Below, in pieces: positions 29,053 through 37,717 of a stretch of DNA of 59,916 nt. The position numbers and the translations under genes were made by a program. The first letter of the stretch is position 1; every line of letters begins with the position of its first letter. The notes below the pieces were generated by a model. That model saw nothing but the letters and a program-made list of their open reading frames with translations. It searched no databases and was not told the DNA's origin. The stretch comes from Betaproteobacteria bacterium (GTDB lineage: Bacteria; Pseudomonadota; Gammaproteobacteria; Burkholderiales; CAIKXV01): NCBI GenBank assembly GCA_021298815.1, contig JAJTHE010000062.1, positions 1 to 59,916 of the forward strand, in the 5' to 3' direction.

Positions 29053-29993
29053 ATCTTTCGGTCAACGTGGGCAGCGTCAGGCTGGCCAACCCGGTGATGC
29101 CCGCCTCGGGCACCTTCTCGGTCGAGTTCTCGCAGATCATCGACCTCAACCGGCTCGGCGCGCTGGTGGCCAAGACCGTGTCGCGCGGCTACCGCGCGGG
29201 CAACCCGCCGCCGCGGGTGTCGGAGATCGACTCCGGCATGATCAACTCGATCGGCCTGCCGACCAAGGGCCTGAAGTACTTCCAGGACGTGCAGGTCGCC
29301 GAGTACAAGCGCTTCACGCCGCCGCTGGTTTGCTCGATCTCGGCCGAGAGCATCGAGGACTTCGCGGCGATGGCGCGCGACGTGTCGGTGCCGGGCGTCG
29401 ATGCGATCGAGATCAACATCTCGTGCCCGACGCGCGCGCCCGGCGGCGGCAACTTCGCGCTGAACGAGGAGCACACCTACAAGGTGGTGAAGCTCTGCCG
29501 CGAGGCGACGCAGCTGCCGATCTGGGCCAAGCTCTCGCCCAACGCCGGCGAGATCGGCGCGGTGGCCGAGGCGGCCGAGAAGGCCGGCGCCAATGCGATC
29601 ACCGTGTCCAACACCATCCTCGGCCTCAAGATCAACATCGAGAGCCGGCTGTCTTACATCGGCAACGGCTACGGCGGCATCTCCGGCCCGGGCGTGCGCC
29701 CGATCATCATGCGCATGGTCCACCAGTGCTCGAAGTGCGTGAAGATCCCGATCATCGGCGTCGGCGGCATCTCGCGCGCCGAGGACGTGATCGAGTACAT
29801 GATGGCCGGCGCCACCGCGGTGCAGGTGGGCTATGCCAGCTTCCGCAACCCGACGGCGATGATCGCGATGATCGACGGCATCGAGAAGTGGTGCGAGGCG
29901 CACGGCGTGGCGAAGGTGTCGGAGCTCACGGGGTCGATGATCGACCATCCGCCGCGCGACACCTACGAGGCCGGTATGATGGGCATCAGCTGA
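29046..29993 (+). CDS. Dihydroorotate dehydrogenase-like flavoprotein (class 1B type) with altered substrate residues
   Basis: The 315-residue TIM-barrel flavoprotein aligns along its length with class 1B PyrD: NPVMPASGTF, INSIGLPTKG, IEINISCP, KLSPNAGEI, SNTILGL, YGGISGPGVRP, IIGVGGISRAEDV. The active-site cysteine of NISCP is kept. Two asparagines that contact orotate in the known enzymes, in LQNPG and SCPN, are Thr here (LPTKG and SCPTR). Two other substrate asparagines (INIS and SNT) are present. Most betaproteobacteria use the membrane class 2 enzyme, so this partner-dependent form may act on another dihydropyrimidine or lactam. It overlaps the pyrK-like gene by 7 nt and precedes pyrC by 13 nt. 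Confidence 0.8.
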   Translation: MVDLSVNVGSVRLANPVMPASGTFSVEFSQIIDLNRLGALVAKTVSRGYRAGNPPPRVSEIDSGMINSIGLPTKGLKYFQDVQVAEYKRFTPPLVCSISAESIEDFAAMARDVSVPGVDAIEINISCPTRAPGGGNFALNEEHTYKVVKLCREATQLPIWAKLSPNAGEIGAVAEAAEKAGANAITVSNTILGLKINIESRLSYIGNGYGGISGPGVRPIIMRMVHQCSKCVKIPIIGVGGISRAEDVIEYMMAGATAVQVGYASFRNPTAMIAMIDGIEKWCEAHGVAKVSELTGSMIDHPPRDTYEAGMMGIS

Positions 29994-30006
29994 ACGAGAG
30001 GCCGCG

Positions 30007-31074
30007 ATGCCACCAGAGACTCCCGCTCCTTCCGTCGACCGCATCACCATCCGCAAGCCGGACGACTGGCACCTGCACGTGCGCGACGGCGCGATGCTCA
30101 GGGCATCGCTGCCGTTCACCGCGCGCAACTTCGGACGGGCGATCATCATGCCCAACCTGCTGCCGCCGGTGACCACGGTGAAGGAGGCGGTCGCCTACCG
30201 CGAGCGCATCCATGAGGCGTTGCCGGAAGGGTCGCGCTTCCAGCCGATGATGACCTGCTACCTGCACGACATGACCGATCCGGACGAGGTCGAGGCAGGG
30301 TTCCGCGACGGCGTGTTCACCGCGGTCAAGCTGTACCCGGCCAACGCCACCACCAACTCGGCGGCCGGGGTCACCGACTACCGGAAGATCCGGCCGGTGA
30401 TGGCGCGCATGGAGAAGATCGGCATCCCGCTGCTGATGCATGGCGAGGAAGTCGATCCCGAGGTCGACGTGTTCGACCGCGAGGCGGTCTGGATCGAGCG
30501 CCGGTTGCAGCCCTGGACCAAGGATTTCCCCGGCCTGAAGTTCGTGCTCGAGCACATCAGCTCGAAGATCGCCGTCGACTACATCCGCAGCGCGGCACCG
30601 CAGGTGGGCGCGACCATCACGCCCTACCACCTGACCCACAACCGCACCGACTGGCTCGGGTGGGGCAACCGGCCCTACCTTTACTGCATGCCGGTGATCA
30701 AGACCGAGGCCGACCGGCGTGCGCTGGTCGAGGCTGCCACGTCCGGCGACAGGTGCTTCTTCCTGGGCACCGATTCCGCGCCGCACCCGGTCGAGCGCAA
30801 GCTGGCCGTGGTCGGTTCGGCGGGGCTGTTCAATTCGCCGGTGGCGATCGAGCAGTACACGAAGGTGTTCGAACAGGCGGGTGCGCTCGACAAGCTCGAG
30901 GGCTTCACCTCCCTGAACGGCCCGCTGCACTATGGCCTGCCGGCCAACACCGAGACGATCACGCTGGAACGCAGCACCTGGACCGCGCCCGAAGACATCA
31001 AGGTGGACGGTCCGGACGAACGGGCGCTGGTCTATCGCGGCGGCGAACAGATCGAGTGGCGGGTCGTCGGCTGA
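30007..31074 (+). CDS. pyrC: Dihydroorotase, class II
   Basis: The 355-residue amidohydrolase aligns closely with E. coli PyrC, which catalyses reversible closure of carbamoyl-aspartate to dihydroorotate. Metal and substrate residues are present: WHLHVRD (two His and Arg), IIMPN (Asn), the carbamylated lysine in AVKLYPANATTNS, LMHGE, FVLEHIS, and GTDSAPH with Asp and His. The length is normal, and no substitution suggests another substrate. It follows the PyrD-like gene by 13 nt. In context it could serve pyrimidine synthesis or a degradative step (ring opening of a dihydropyrimidine); sequence alone favours genuine dihydroorotase. Confidence 0.9.
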   Translation: MPPETPAPSVDRITIRKPDDWHLHVRDGAMLRASLPFTARNFGRAIIMPNLLPPVTTVKEAVAYRERIHEALPEGSRFQPMMTCYLHDMTDPDEVEAGFRDGVFTAVKLYPANATTNSAAGVTDYRKIRPVMARMEKIGIPLLMHGEEVDPEVDVFDREAVWIERRLQPWTKDFPGLKFVLEHISSKIAVDYIRSAAPQVGATITPYHLTHNRTDWLGWGNRPYLYCMPVIKTEADRRALVEAATSGDRCFFLGTDSAPHPVERKLAVVGSAGLFNSPVAIEQYTKVFEQAGALDKLEGFTSLNGPLHYGLPANTETITLERSTWTAPEDIKVDGPDERALVYRGGEQIEWRVVG

Positions 31075-31138
31075 CTGGCCGGCCCGCCTCCCACACCCGC
31101 AACGCCAACCGCGCTGCACTGACTGCGCCCGACAGCCC

Positions 31139-31843
31139 ATGGAATTCGACAACGCGTTCGACGTACCGCTGCCGCCGGCCGAGGCCTGGACCTGGCTGCT
31201 CGACATCGAGCGGATCGCCACCTGCCTGCCGGGCGCCGAGCTCACCGAGGTGGTCGATGCGCAGACCTACAAGGGCAAGGTCGGCGTGCGGCTCGGGCCG
31301 GTCTCGCTGTCCTTCGTCGGCCAGGCGAAGCTCGAGGAAACCGACGCCGCCGCGCACCGGGCGCGCATGCGCGCGACCGGCGCCGACTCGAAGGGGCGCG
31401 GCAGCACCTCGGCGCTGATCGATTTTTCGCTCGAGCCCCTCGCCGACGGCGCGACCACCCGCGTCAACATCCACAGCAACGTCACGCTCACCGGATCGGT
31501 CGCGCAGTACGGGCGAGGCTCGGGCATGATCCAGAGCGTCGCCGCGCAACTGATCGGCCAGTTCGGCGAATGCCTGCGCGCACGTATCCTCGAGCGGCAG
31601 GCGGCGGCGACTGCGGCGATCGCGACTGCGGCGATGTCGGCGGCCGGCGTGGCCGATGCCGCAGGCGCGACGGACGCTGCGTCGGCGCGCACACCGGACG
31701 CACCGGCTGGCGCGCCGGGTGCGGCACCGACCTCGACCCAGGCATCGACCCCGACCCCGGCAAAGCCGATCTCCGGCTTCTCGCTGCTGTTCGGGGCGCT
31801 GCTCGCTTCATTGCGCAACCTGTTCCGCGGGAAGAAACCATGA
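31139..31843 (+). CDS. CoxG-like SRPBCC family protein with C-terminal membrane tail
   Basis: The 234-residue protein has an N-terminal SRPBCC/CoxG domain (residues about 1-145; MEFDNAFDVPLPPAEAW and CLPGAELTEV are typical), a long Ala/Thr/Pro-rich linker (about 150-205), and a hydrophobic end FSLLFGALLASLRNLF before a basic tip. CoxG is thought to help anchor or mature CoxMSL-type molybdenum enzymes at the membrane. The stop overlaps the ATG of the CoxM-like gene (ATGA at 31840-31843), which confirms operon linkage. Start 31139 is based on the family start; the longer frame lies inside pyrC. Confidence 0.8.
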   Translation: MEFDNAFDVPLPPAEAWTWLLDIERIATCLPGAELTEVVDAQTYKGKVGVRLGPVSLSFVGQAKLEETDAAAHRARMRATGADSKGRGSTSALIDFSLEPLADGATTRVNIHSNVTLTGSVAQYGRGSGMIQSVAAQLIGQFGECLRARILERQAAATAAIATAAMSAAGVADAAGATDAASARTPDAPAGAPGAAPTSTQASTPTPAKPISGFSLLFGALLASLRNLFRGKKP

Positions 31844-32697
31844 AGGCAGGATCGTTCGAATGGCATCCGGCGCGCAGCGCCGACGAGGCGGTCGCGCTGC
31901 TCGCGCAGTACGCACCGCAGGACGGCCGCGTGATCGCCGGTGGCCAGAGCCTGGTGCCGAGCATGGCGCTGCGCCTGGCCTTCCCGTCGCACCTGATCGA
32001 CATCAACGGCGTCGATGAATTCGCGAAGGTCCGGGTGGAGGGCGGCGAACTGGTGATCGGCGCCTGCGTGCGCCACGCCGCGTTCCATGTGACGGTCGAG
32101 CCCGGCCCGCTCGGCAGGCTGCTGGTGCAGGTAGTGCACGACATCGCGCACTACCCGATCCGGCAGCGCGGCACGTTCTGCGGCAGCCTGGCCAATGCCG
32201 ACCCGGCCTCCGAGTGGTGCCTGGTGGCGGCGGTGCTGGGTGCGAAGATGGTGGCGCGCAGTGCGCGCGGCACCCGCGTGATCCCGGCCGCCGACTGGTT
32301 CCAGGGCATCATGACCACGGCGCTCGCCGAGGACGAACTGCTCGCCGAGGTACGCCTGCCGCTGCTGCCGGCCGGCACGCGTGCCGGCTTCTACGAGTTC
32401 AGCCGGCGCGCCGGCGACTATGCACTGGCGATGGCGCTGGTGAGCTGGCGCGACGACGGCGATGCCATGCGCGACGTGCGCATCGGTGCCGGCGCGGTCG
32501 AGGCGCAGCCGCGCCGGATCGCCGAGGCCGAAGCGCTGCTCGAAGGCCACCCCTTCACGCCCGCGGCGATCGAGGCGGCCGCCGCAGCAGCCTCCGCGGC
32601 GGTCGATCCGCTGGAGGATGTCCATACCAGCGCCGAATACCGCAGGGACCTGGTCGGTACCGCGGTGCGGCGCGCGTTCGCGCAGGCAGGGAGCTGA
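31840..32697 (+). CDS. Molybdenum hydroxylase FAD subunit (CoxM-like) 1
   Basis: The 285-residue protein is the medium subunit of a xanthine-oxidase-family enzyme. FAD-binding motifs are AGGQSLVPSMALR (about 35-47) and RGTFCGSLANADPASEW (about 113-130); the usual TIGG of the second loop reads TFCG. The C-terminal CO-dehydrogenase flavoprotein domain begins near residue 180. It passes electrons from the [2Fe-2S] subunit to an acceptor. It is coupled to the CoxG-like gene by an ATGA overlap and followed by the small subunit 4 nt later. Confidence 0.88.
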   Translation: MKAGSFEWHPARSADEAVALLAQYAPQDGRVIAGGQSLVPSMALRLAFPSHLIDINGVDEFAKVRVEGGELVIGACVRHAAFHVTVEPGPLGRLLVQVVHDIAHYPIRQRGTFCGSLANADPASEWCLVAAVLGAKMVARSARGTRVIPAADWFQGIMTTALAEDELLAEVRLPLLPAGTRAGFYEFSRRAGDYALAMALVSWRDDGDAMRDVRIGAGAVEAQPRRIAEAEALLEGHPFTPAAIEAAAAAASAAVDPLEDVHTSAEYRRDLVGTAVRRAFAQAGS

Positions 32698-32701
32698 TCC
32701 G

Positions 32702-33187
32702 ATGACACAGAAGATGGCGATCACGCTGGACGTGAACGGGACCGGGCACGAGATCCGGGTCGAGCCGCGCAAGACGCTGTGCGATGCGCTGCGCGCAGAC
32801 TGCGGGCTCACCGGCACCAACGTCGGCTGCGAGCACGGCGTCTGCGGCGCCTGCACGGTGCTGATGGACGGCGTGCCGGTGCGCTCCTGCCTGATGTTCG
32901 CCGTGCAGGCCCAGGGCAAGGCGCTGCGCACGGTGGAAGGACTGTCGACCGGCGGCAAGCTGCACGCGCTGCAGCAGGCGTTCACCGACAACCATGCGCT
33001 GCAGTGCGGCTTCTGCACCTCGGGCTTCCTGATGCTCGCGGCCGGCACGCTCGAGCAGCAGCCGGACATCGACGACGAATCGCTGCGCGAGGTGCTGTCC
33101 TCGAACCTGTGCCGCTGCACCGGCTACCAGAACATCCTGCGCGCGGTGCGCCAGGTGCGCGATGCCGGCAAGGCAGGTGCACGATGA
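32702..33187 (+). CDS. Molybdenum hydroxylase [2Fe-2S] subunit (CoxS-like) 1
   Basis: The 161-residue small subunit has two [2Fe-2S] domains. The N-terminal plant-ferredoxin-like one has [16 protein letters not shown] plus a later Cys in SCLMFAV, and the C-terminal helical one has QCGFCTSGF and LCRCTGYQ. It shuttles electrons from the molybdenum site to FAD. The ATG at 32702 is 4 nt after the CoxM-like stop, and its own stop overlaps the ATG of the large subunit (ATGA at 33184-33187). Confidence 0.92.
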   Translation: MTQKMAITLDVNGTGHEIRVEPRKTLCDALRADCGLTGTNVGCEHGVCGACTVLMDGVPVRSCLMFAVQAQGKALRTVEGLSTGGKLHALQQAFTDNHALQCGFCTSGFLMLAAGTLEQQPDIDDESLREVLSSNLCRCTGYQNILRAVRQVRDAGKAGAR

Positions 33188-35559
33188 GCGCGCACGGCCC
33201 GAGCAGCCTGAAGCACGGCGAGCGCCACAACGGCGACGCCAATCCGCGCCGCAAGTTCGTCGGCCAGCGCGTCACCCGCCTCGAGGATCCGCCGCTGGTC
33301 ACCGGCCGCGGCACCTATGTCGGCAACCTGAACTTCCCGCACCAGCTGCACATGCGGGTGGTGCGCTCGACCTATGCCAACGCGATCATCCGCTCGATCG
33401 ACACCTCGGCCGCGCTCGCGCATCCGGGCTGCCGCGGCGTGTGGACCGGCGCCGACGTGGCCGACATCCCGCCGATCACCTTCCGTCCGACCAGCATCCA
33501 GGGGCTGGAGCCCTACCGCCAGTTCATCCTCGCGCGCGACCGGGTACGCTATGTCGGCGAGCCGATCGCGGTGGTGTTCGCCGACGATCCGTATGTCGCG
33601 GAGGACATCGCCGACCTGGTGACGATGGATGGCGAGGCGCTGCCGGTGATCCTGTCGGCCGACACGCCGCCGGGCGAGTTCGCGCCGGGCCTGTCCACCG
33701 AGGCACTGGTGCTGCGCAAGAACTTCGGCGACATCGAGTCGGCGCTGAAGAACGCGTTCAAGGTCGTCGAGGTCGACGTGCAGGTCGGTCGCCATTCCGG
33801 CGTGCCGATGGAGAACCGCGGCGCGCTCGCGCGCATCGACCATTCGCGCGACGTGCTCGAGTGCTATGGCCAGGGCAAGCGGCCGCATGCGCATCGCGAC
33901 GCGGTGGCGACGCTGATCGGGCGCAGCCCGGCCAGCATGCACTTCTATGAAGGCCACATCGGCGGCGGCTTCGGCGTGCGCGGCGAGATCTACCCGGAAG
34001 ACGTGCTGACCTGCCTCGCGGCGCAGCGCTTCGACCGGCCGGTGAAGTGGGTCGAGGACCGGCGCGAGAACCTGCTCGCCTGCAACCACTCGCGCGAACA
34101 GCGCCACGTGGTGCGCGGCGCGTTCGACGAACAGGGCCGACTGCTCGGCATCGATGCGAAGCTCTGGCACGACCAGGGTGCGTACGTGCGCACCCACGGG
34201 GCACGCGTGCCCGACATGGCGATGGGCACGCTGATCGGCGCCTACCATGTGCCGTCCTACCGTACGGTCGGCTACGTGCGCATGACCAACAAGACGCCGG
34301 CGGCCACCTATCGCTCGCCGGGGCGCTTCGAATCCACCTACGCCTGCGAACGGCTGATGGACGCGGCGGCGGAACAGTTCGGTCTTTCGCGCATCGAGAT
34401 CCGGCGGCGCAACCTGATCCCGAAGGAAAGCTACCCGTACGCGCGGGCGATGGAGATCCTCGACCATGCGGTCGAGCTCGACTCCGGCGACTTCGCCGGC
34501 CTGCTCGACAAGACGCTGGTCGACATCGGCTGGGAAAAGCTGCTGGCCGATGTCGCCGCCCGGCGCGCGAAGGGCGAGCTGGTCGGCGTCGGCATGGGCT
34601 TCTTCATGGAGAAGGGCGGCCTGGGCCCGGTGGACGGCGCGAAGGTCACGGTCGACACGCGCGGCAAGGTGCAGGTGATCACCGGCGCGTCCTCGATCGG
34701 GCAGGGCGTCGAGACCGTGATGGCGCAGATTGCCGCCGATGCGCTCGGCGTCGAGTACCGCGACGTGAAGGTGATCCACGGCCGCACCGACGTGCTCGAG
34801 TACGGCATCGGTTCGCATGCCTCGCGCGCCACCGTGATGACCGGCGGCGCGACGCGCATGGCCGCGCTCAACGTGCGGCGCAAGGCGCTGGAGTTCGCGT
34901 CGCGGCACCTGGTCGAGGCGCCGGTCGAGATGCTCGACATCGTCGACGGGCAGGTGGTGCGCATCGACCGGCCGGGCGAGCCCGGCATCCCGATCGGCAA
35001 GGTGGCTGCGGCGCTCGCGCCGAGCCCGGCCACGGTCGAGTTCGGCAACCCCGGGCTGACCGCCGAAGGCTGGTTCGAGACCGCCGGCATGACCCATCCC
35101 TACGGCATCCACACCGCGCTGGTGAAGGTCGACCCCGACACCGGCGAGACGAAGGTCGAGCGCTTCCATGTCGCCTACGACATCGGCTGCGCGATCAACC
35201 CGATGCTGGTCGAAGGCCAGATCGTCGGTGGCGTCGCGCAGGGCCTGGGCGGTGCGCTTTTCGAGGAATTCTTCTACGACGAGCGCGGCGAGCCGCTGTC
35301 GGTGACCTTAGCCGACTACCTGATGCCGACCGCCAGCGAGATGCCGCCGGTCGACGTGCTGTTGACCGAGGATGCACCCAGCCCCAACAATGCCCTCGGC
35401 ATGAAAGGTGCGGGTGAAGCGGGCATCACCGGTGTCGGGGCGGCGATCGCCGCGGCGATCGACGATGCCATCGGCATCCCGAATGCCATCACCCGGCTGC
35501 CGGTGACGCCGCAGCGGCTCAAGGCGCTGCTGAAGCGGCACGCGGCGGCGTCGAAGTAG
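33184..35559 (+). CDS. Molybdenum hydroxylase catalytic subunit (CoxL-like) 1
   Basis: The 791-residue large subunit binds molybdopterin cytosine dinucleotide. Motifs: VTRLEDPPLVTGRGTYV at the start, GGGFGVRGEIYPEDV, SSIGQGVET and the catalytic glutamate in KGAGEAGITG. The active-site loop reads TYRSPGRFE, neither AYxCSFR (true CO dehydrogenase, form I) nor AYRGAGR (form II). It should therefore be an aerobic hydroxylase for an unknown substrate, perhaps an N-heterocycle or aldehyde, not CO dehydrogenase. No XdhC/CoxD-type maturation gene is in the window. Genes for CoxG, CoxM and CoxS precede it in an overlapping array. Confidence 0.88.
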   Translation: MSAHGPSSLKHGERHNGDANPRRKFVGQRVTRLEDPPLVTGRGTYVGNLNFPHQLHMRVVRSTYANAIIRSIDTSAALAHPGCRGVWTGADVADIPPITFRPTSIQGLEPYRQFILARDRVRYVGEPIAVVFADDPYVAEDIADLVTMDGEALPVILSADTPPGEFAPGLSTEALVLRKNFGDIESALKNAFKVVEVDVQVGRHSGVPMENRGALARIDHSRDVLECYGQGKRPHAHRDAVATLIGRSPASMHFYEGHIGGGFGVRGEIYPEDVLTCLAAQRFDRPVKWVEDRRENLLACNHSREQRHVVRGAFDEQGRLLGIDAKLWHDQGAYVRTHGARVPDMAMGTLIGAYHVPSYRTVGYVRMTNKTPAATYRSPGRFESTYACERLMDAAAEQFGLSRIEIRRRNLIPKESYPYARAMEILDHAVELDSGDFAGLLDKTLVDIGWEKLLADVAARRAKGELVGVGMGFFMEKGGLGPVDGAKVTVDTRGKVQVITGASSIGQGVETVMAQIAADALGVEYRDVKVIHGRTDVLEYGIGSHASRATVMTGGATRMAALNVRRKALEFASRHLVEAPVEMLDIVDGQVVRIDRPGEPGIPIGKVAAALAPSPATVEFGNPGLTAEGWFETAGMTHPYGIHTALVKVDPDTGETKVERFHVAYDIGCAINPMLVEGQIVGGVAQGLGGALFEEFFYDERGEPLSVTLADYLMPTASEMPPVDVLLTEDAPSPNNALGMKGAGEAGITGVGAAIAAAIDDAIGIPNAITRLPVTPQRLKALLKRHAAASK

Positions 35560-35635
35560 CCCACGCCGCGGCGTGCGGTTCGCGGTTCCCGATGTTTCCC
35601 GGGCAGGCAGGCCCGCCCTCGAACGGAGGTCTTGG

Positions 35636-36634
35636 ATGATGAAGCAGGCGCACAGAAAGTCCCTGATGGTCGCCGCGGCCGCGGTCGTTGCCGGGGCCGT
35701 GTCCGCTGGCCAGGCCCTGGCGCAGCAGGCCTGGCCGGCGAAGCCGATCCGCATGGTGGTGCCGTTCCCGGTGGGCGGCGGCTCCGATTCCACCGCGCGC
35801 ATCCTGTCGCAGCGGCTGCAGGACCGGCTCAAGCAGCAGATCATCGTCGAGAACCGCACCGGTGCGGGGGGGGCGATCGGCACCGAATTCGCCGCCCGCG
35901 CGGCGCCGGACGGCTACACCATCCTGCTCGGGTCGGCCTCGGAGATCGTGATGCTGCCGGCCGTGGCGTCGAAGCTCAGCTTCGATCCGCTGAAGGATTT
36001 CGTCGCGATCGCGCGCGTGGCCGACGTGCCGCTGCTGCTGGTCGCGCATCCCGCGCTGCCGGTGAAGACCGCGCGCGACCTGGCGGAACTCGCACGCAAG
36101 CGGCCAGGCGACATCAACTACGGGTCGGCCGGCAACGGCTCCACTTCGCACCTGTCGATGGCCCTGTTCAACTCGCTGACCGGCACGACGATGGTGCACG
36201 TGCCGTACAAGGGCAGCGTACAGGCCACCACCGACCTGGTCGCCGGCATGCTGCAGGCCGGCACCAACACGATGCCTGCCTCGCTGCCGTTCGTGAAGAG
36301 CGGCCGCCTGCGCGCGCTCGCGATCACCACGCCGCGCCGTTCGCCGCTGTTGCCCGACGTACCCACGGTCGCCGAGTCGGGCGTGCCCGGCTACGACGTG
36401 ACGCTGTGGACCGGCGTGTTCTCGCCCACCGGCACGCCGAAGGACATCGTCGCCCACCTGGGCCGCGAGATCGAGGCATCGCTCGCCCAGCCCGACACGC
36501 GCGAGGCGCTGGCCAAGCTCGGTTCCGAGGTGAACTTCTCGCCGCTCGAGCCGTTCACCGCCTTCATGAGGGCCGAGTACGCGAAGTGGGTCAAGGTGAC
36601 CCGCGAAGCGAACATCCGGCTCGACCAGCAATGA
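35636..36634 (+). CDS. Bug-family periplasmic substrate-binding protein 4
   Basis: A 332-residue receptor preceded by GGAGG (35625-35629). Leader MMKQAHRKSLMVAAAAVVAG, cleavage near ALAQQ. Ligand-loop motifs: [19 protein letters not shown] and NRTGAGGAIGTEFAAR, with second-loop HVPYKGSVQATTDL. It follows the first molybdenum hydroxylase by 76 nt and overlaps the next Bug gene by ATGA (36631-36634). The two neighbours are obvious paralogues, so this is a tandem duplication. Likely to supply the substrate of the flanking hydroxylases (inference). Confidence 0.88.
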   Translation: MMKQAHRKSLMVAAAAVVAGAVSAGQALAQQAWPAKPIRMVVPFPVGGGSDSTARILSQRLQDRLKQQIIVENRTGAGGAIGTEFAARAAPDGYTILLGSASEIVMLPAVASKLSFDPLKDFVAIARVADVPLLLVAHPALPVKTARDLAELARKRPGDINYGSAGNGSTSHLSMALFNSLTGTTMVHVPYKGSVQATTDLVAGMLQAGTNTMPASLPFVKSGRLRALAITTPRRSPLLPDVPTVAESGVPGYDVTLWTGVFSPTGTPKDIVAHLGREIEASLAQPDTREALAKLGSEVNFSPLEPFTAFMRAEYAKWVKVTREANIRLDQQ

Positions 36635-37677
36635 CCGGATCCTCGCGGATCGTGCCGGTCGCCCGCGCTCCGTCGCGGCCGCCGGTGCCCGCGACGCGGT
36701 CGCGGGTGTGCGCGGCCATGGTCCTCGTCCTGGCGGCCCTGTCCGTGCCGGTGTCGGTACTTGCACAGGCGCAGGCGTATCCCGCAAGACCGGTGCGCAT
36801 GGTCGTTCCGTTCCCGGTCGGTGGAGGGTCCGACACCACCGCGCGCATCCTCAATGTGCGCCTGTCCGATCGCCTGAAGCAGCAGGTGCTGGTCGAGAAC
36901 CGTACCGGCGCGGGTGGCACCATCGGTGCCGAGTACGTCGCGCGTGCGGCGCCCGACGGGCACGTGCTGTTGCTCGGCTCGCCCGAGCTGGTGATGCTGC
37001 CTGCCGTCGCGCCGCGCGTCTCGTACGATCCACTGAAGGATTTCGCACCGATCGCCCGGGTGGCCGACGTGCCGCTGGTGCTGGTGGTGCATCCGGCGCT
37101 TCCGGTAGCCAACGCGCGCGAACTGATCGCGCTGGCGCGCCGGCGGCCCGGCGAACTGGTATTCGGTTCCGCCGGCAGCGGCACGACGTCGCACCTCGCG
37201 ATGGCGCTGTTCAATGCGCTCACCGGGACGCGCATGCTGCATGTGCCGTACAAGGGGGCGGTGCTCGCGCTGCCGGACCTGCTCGCTGGTACCCTGCAGG
37301 CGGGCATGAACAGCACGCCCGCGGCGGCACCGCTGGTGCGCTCCGGGCGGTTGCGGGCACTCGCGATGACCACCGTGCGCCGCTCGCCCCTGCTGCCGGA
37401 CGTGCCGACGCTATCCGAGTCCGGGGTGCCCGGCTATGAGGTTGCACTTTGGACGGGCGTTCTCGCACCCGCCGGCACGCCGGCCTCGACGGTCAGGCTG
37501 CTCGCGCGCGAAATCGAGGCCGCGCTGCAGGCGGTCGATGTCCGGGACGGCCTGGCGAAGCTTGGCGCGGAATCCAACTTCGCGGCAAGCGATGCATTCG
37601 CCGGCTTCCTGCAATCCGAGTACGCGAAATGGATCAAGCTCACCCGCGATGCCGACATCCGCATCGACCTGCAATGA
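36631..37677 (+). CDS. Bug-family periplasmic substrate-binding protein 5
   Basis: The 348-residue receptor is the second member of the tandem pair. It shares [47 protein letters not shown] and [17 protein letters not shown] with Bug 4. Its leader is longer (about 45 residues, ending VSVLAQAQ), with the hydrophobic core starting near residue 28. The ATG at 36631 overlaps the previous stop, so the two proteins are made from one transcript. Whether they have the same ligand is unknown; duplication with divergence is the simplest reading. Confidence 0.88.
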   Translation: MTGSSRIVPVARAPSRPPVPATRSRVCAAMVLVLAALSVPVSVLAQAQAYPARPVRMVVPFPVGGGSDTTARILNVRLSDRLKQQVLVENRTGAGGTIGAEYVARAAPDGHVLLLGSPELVMLPAVAPRVSYDPLKDFAPIARVADVPLVLVVHPALPVANARELIALARRRPGELVFGSAGSGTTSHLAMALFNALTGTRMLHVPYKGAVLALPDLLAGTLQAGMNSTPAAAPLVRSGRLRALAMTTVRRSPLLPDVPTLSESGVPGYEVALWTGVLAPAGTPASTVRLLAREIEAALQAVDVRDGLAKLGAESNFAASDAFAGFLQSEYAKWIKLTRDADIRIDLQ

Positions 37678-37717
37678 TTAACGTGCTGCCTCTGCCCCCT
37701 GCTTCGATGGCCTGCCG

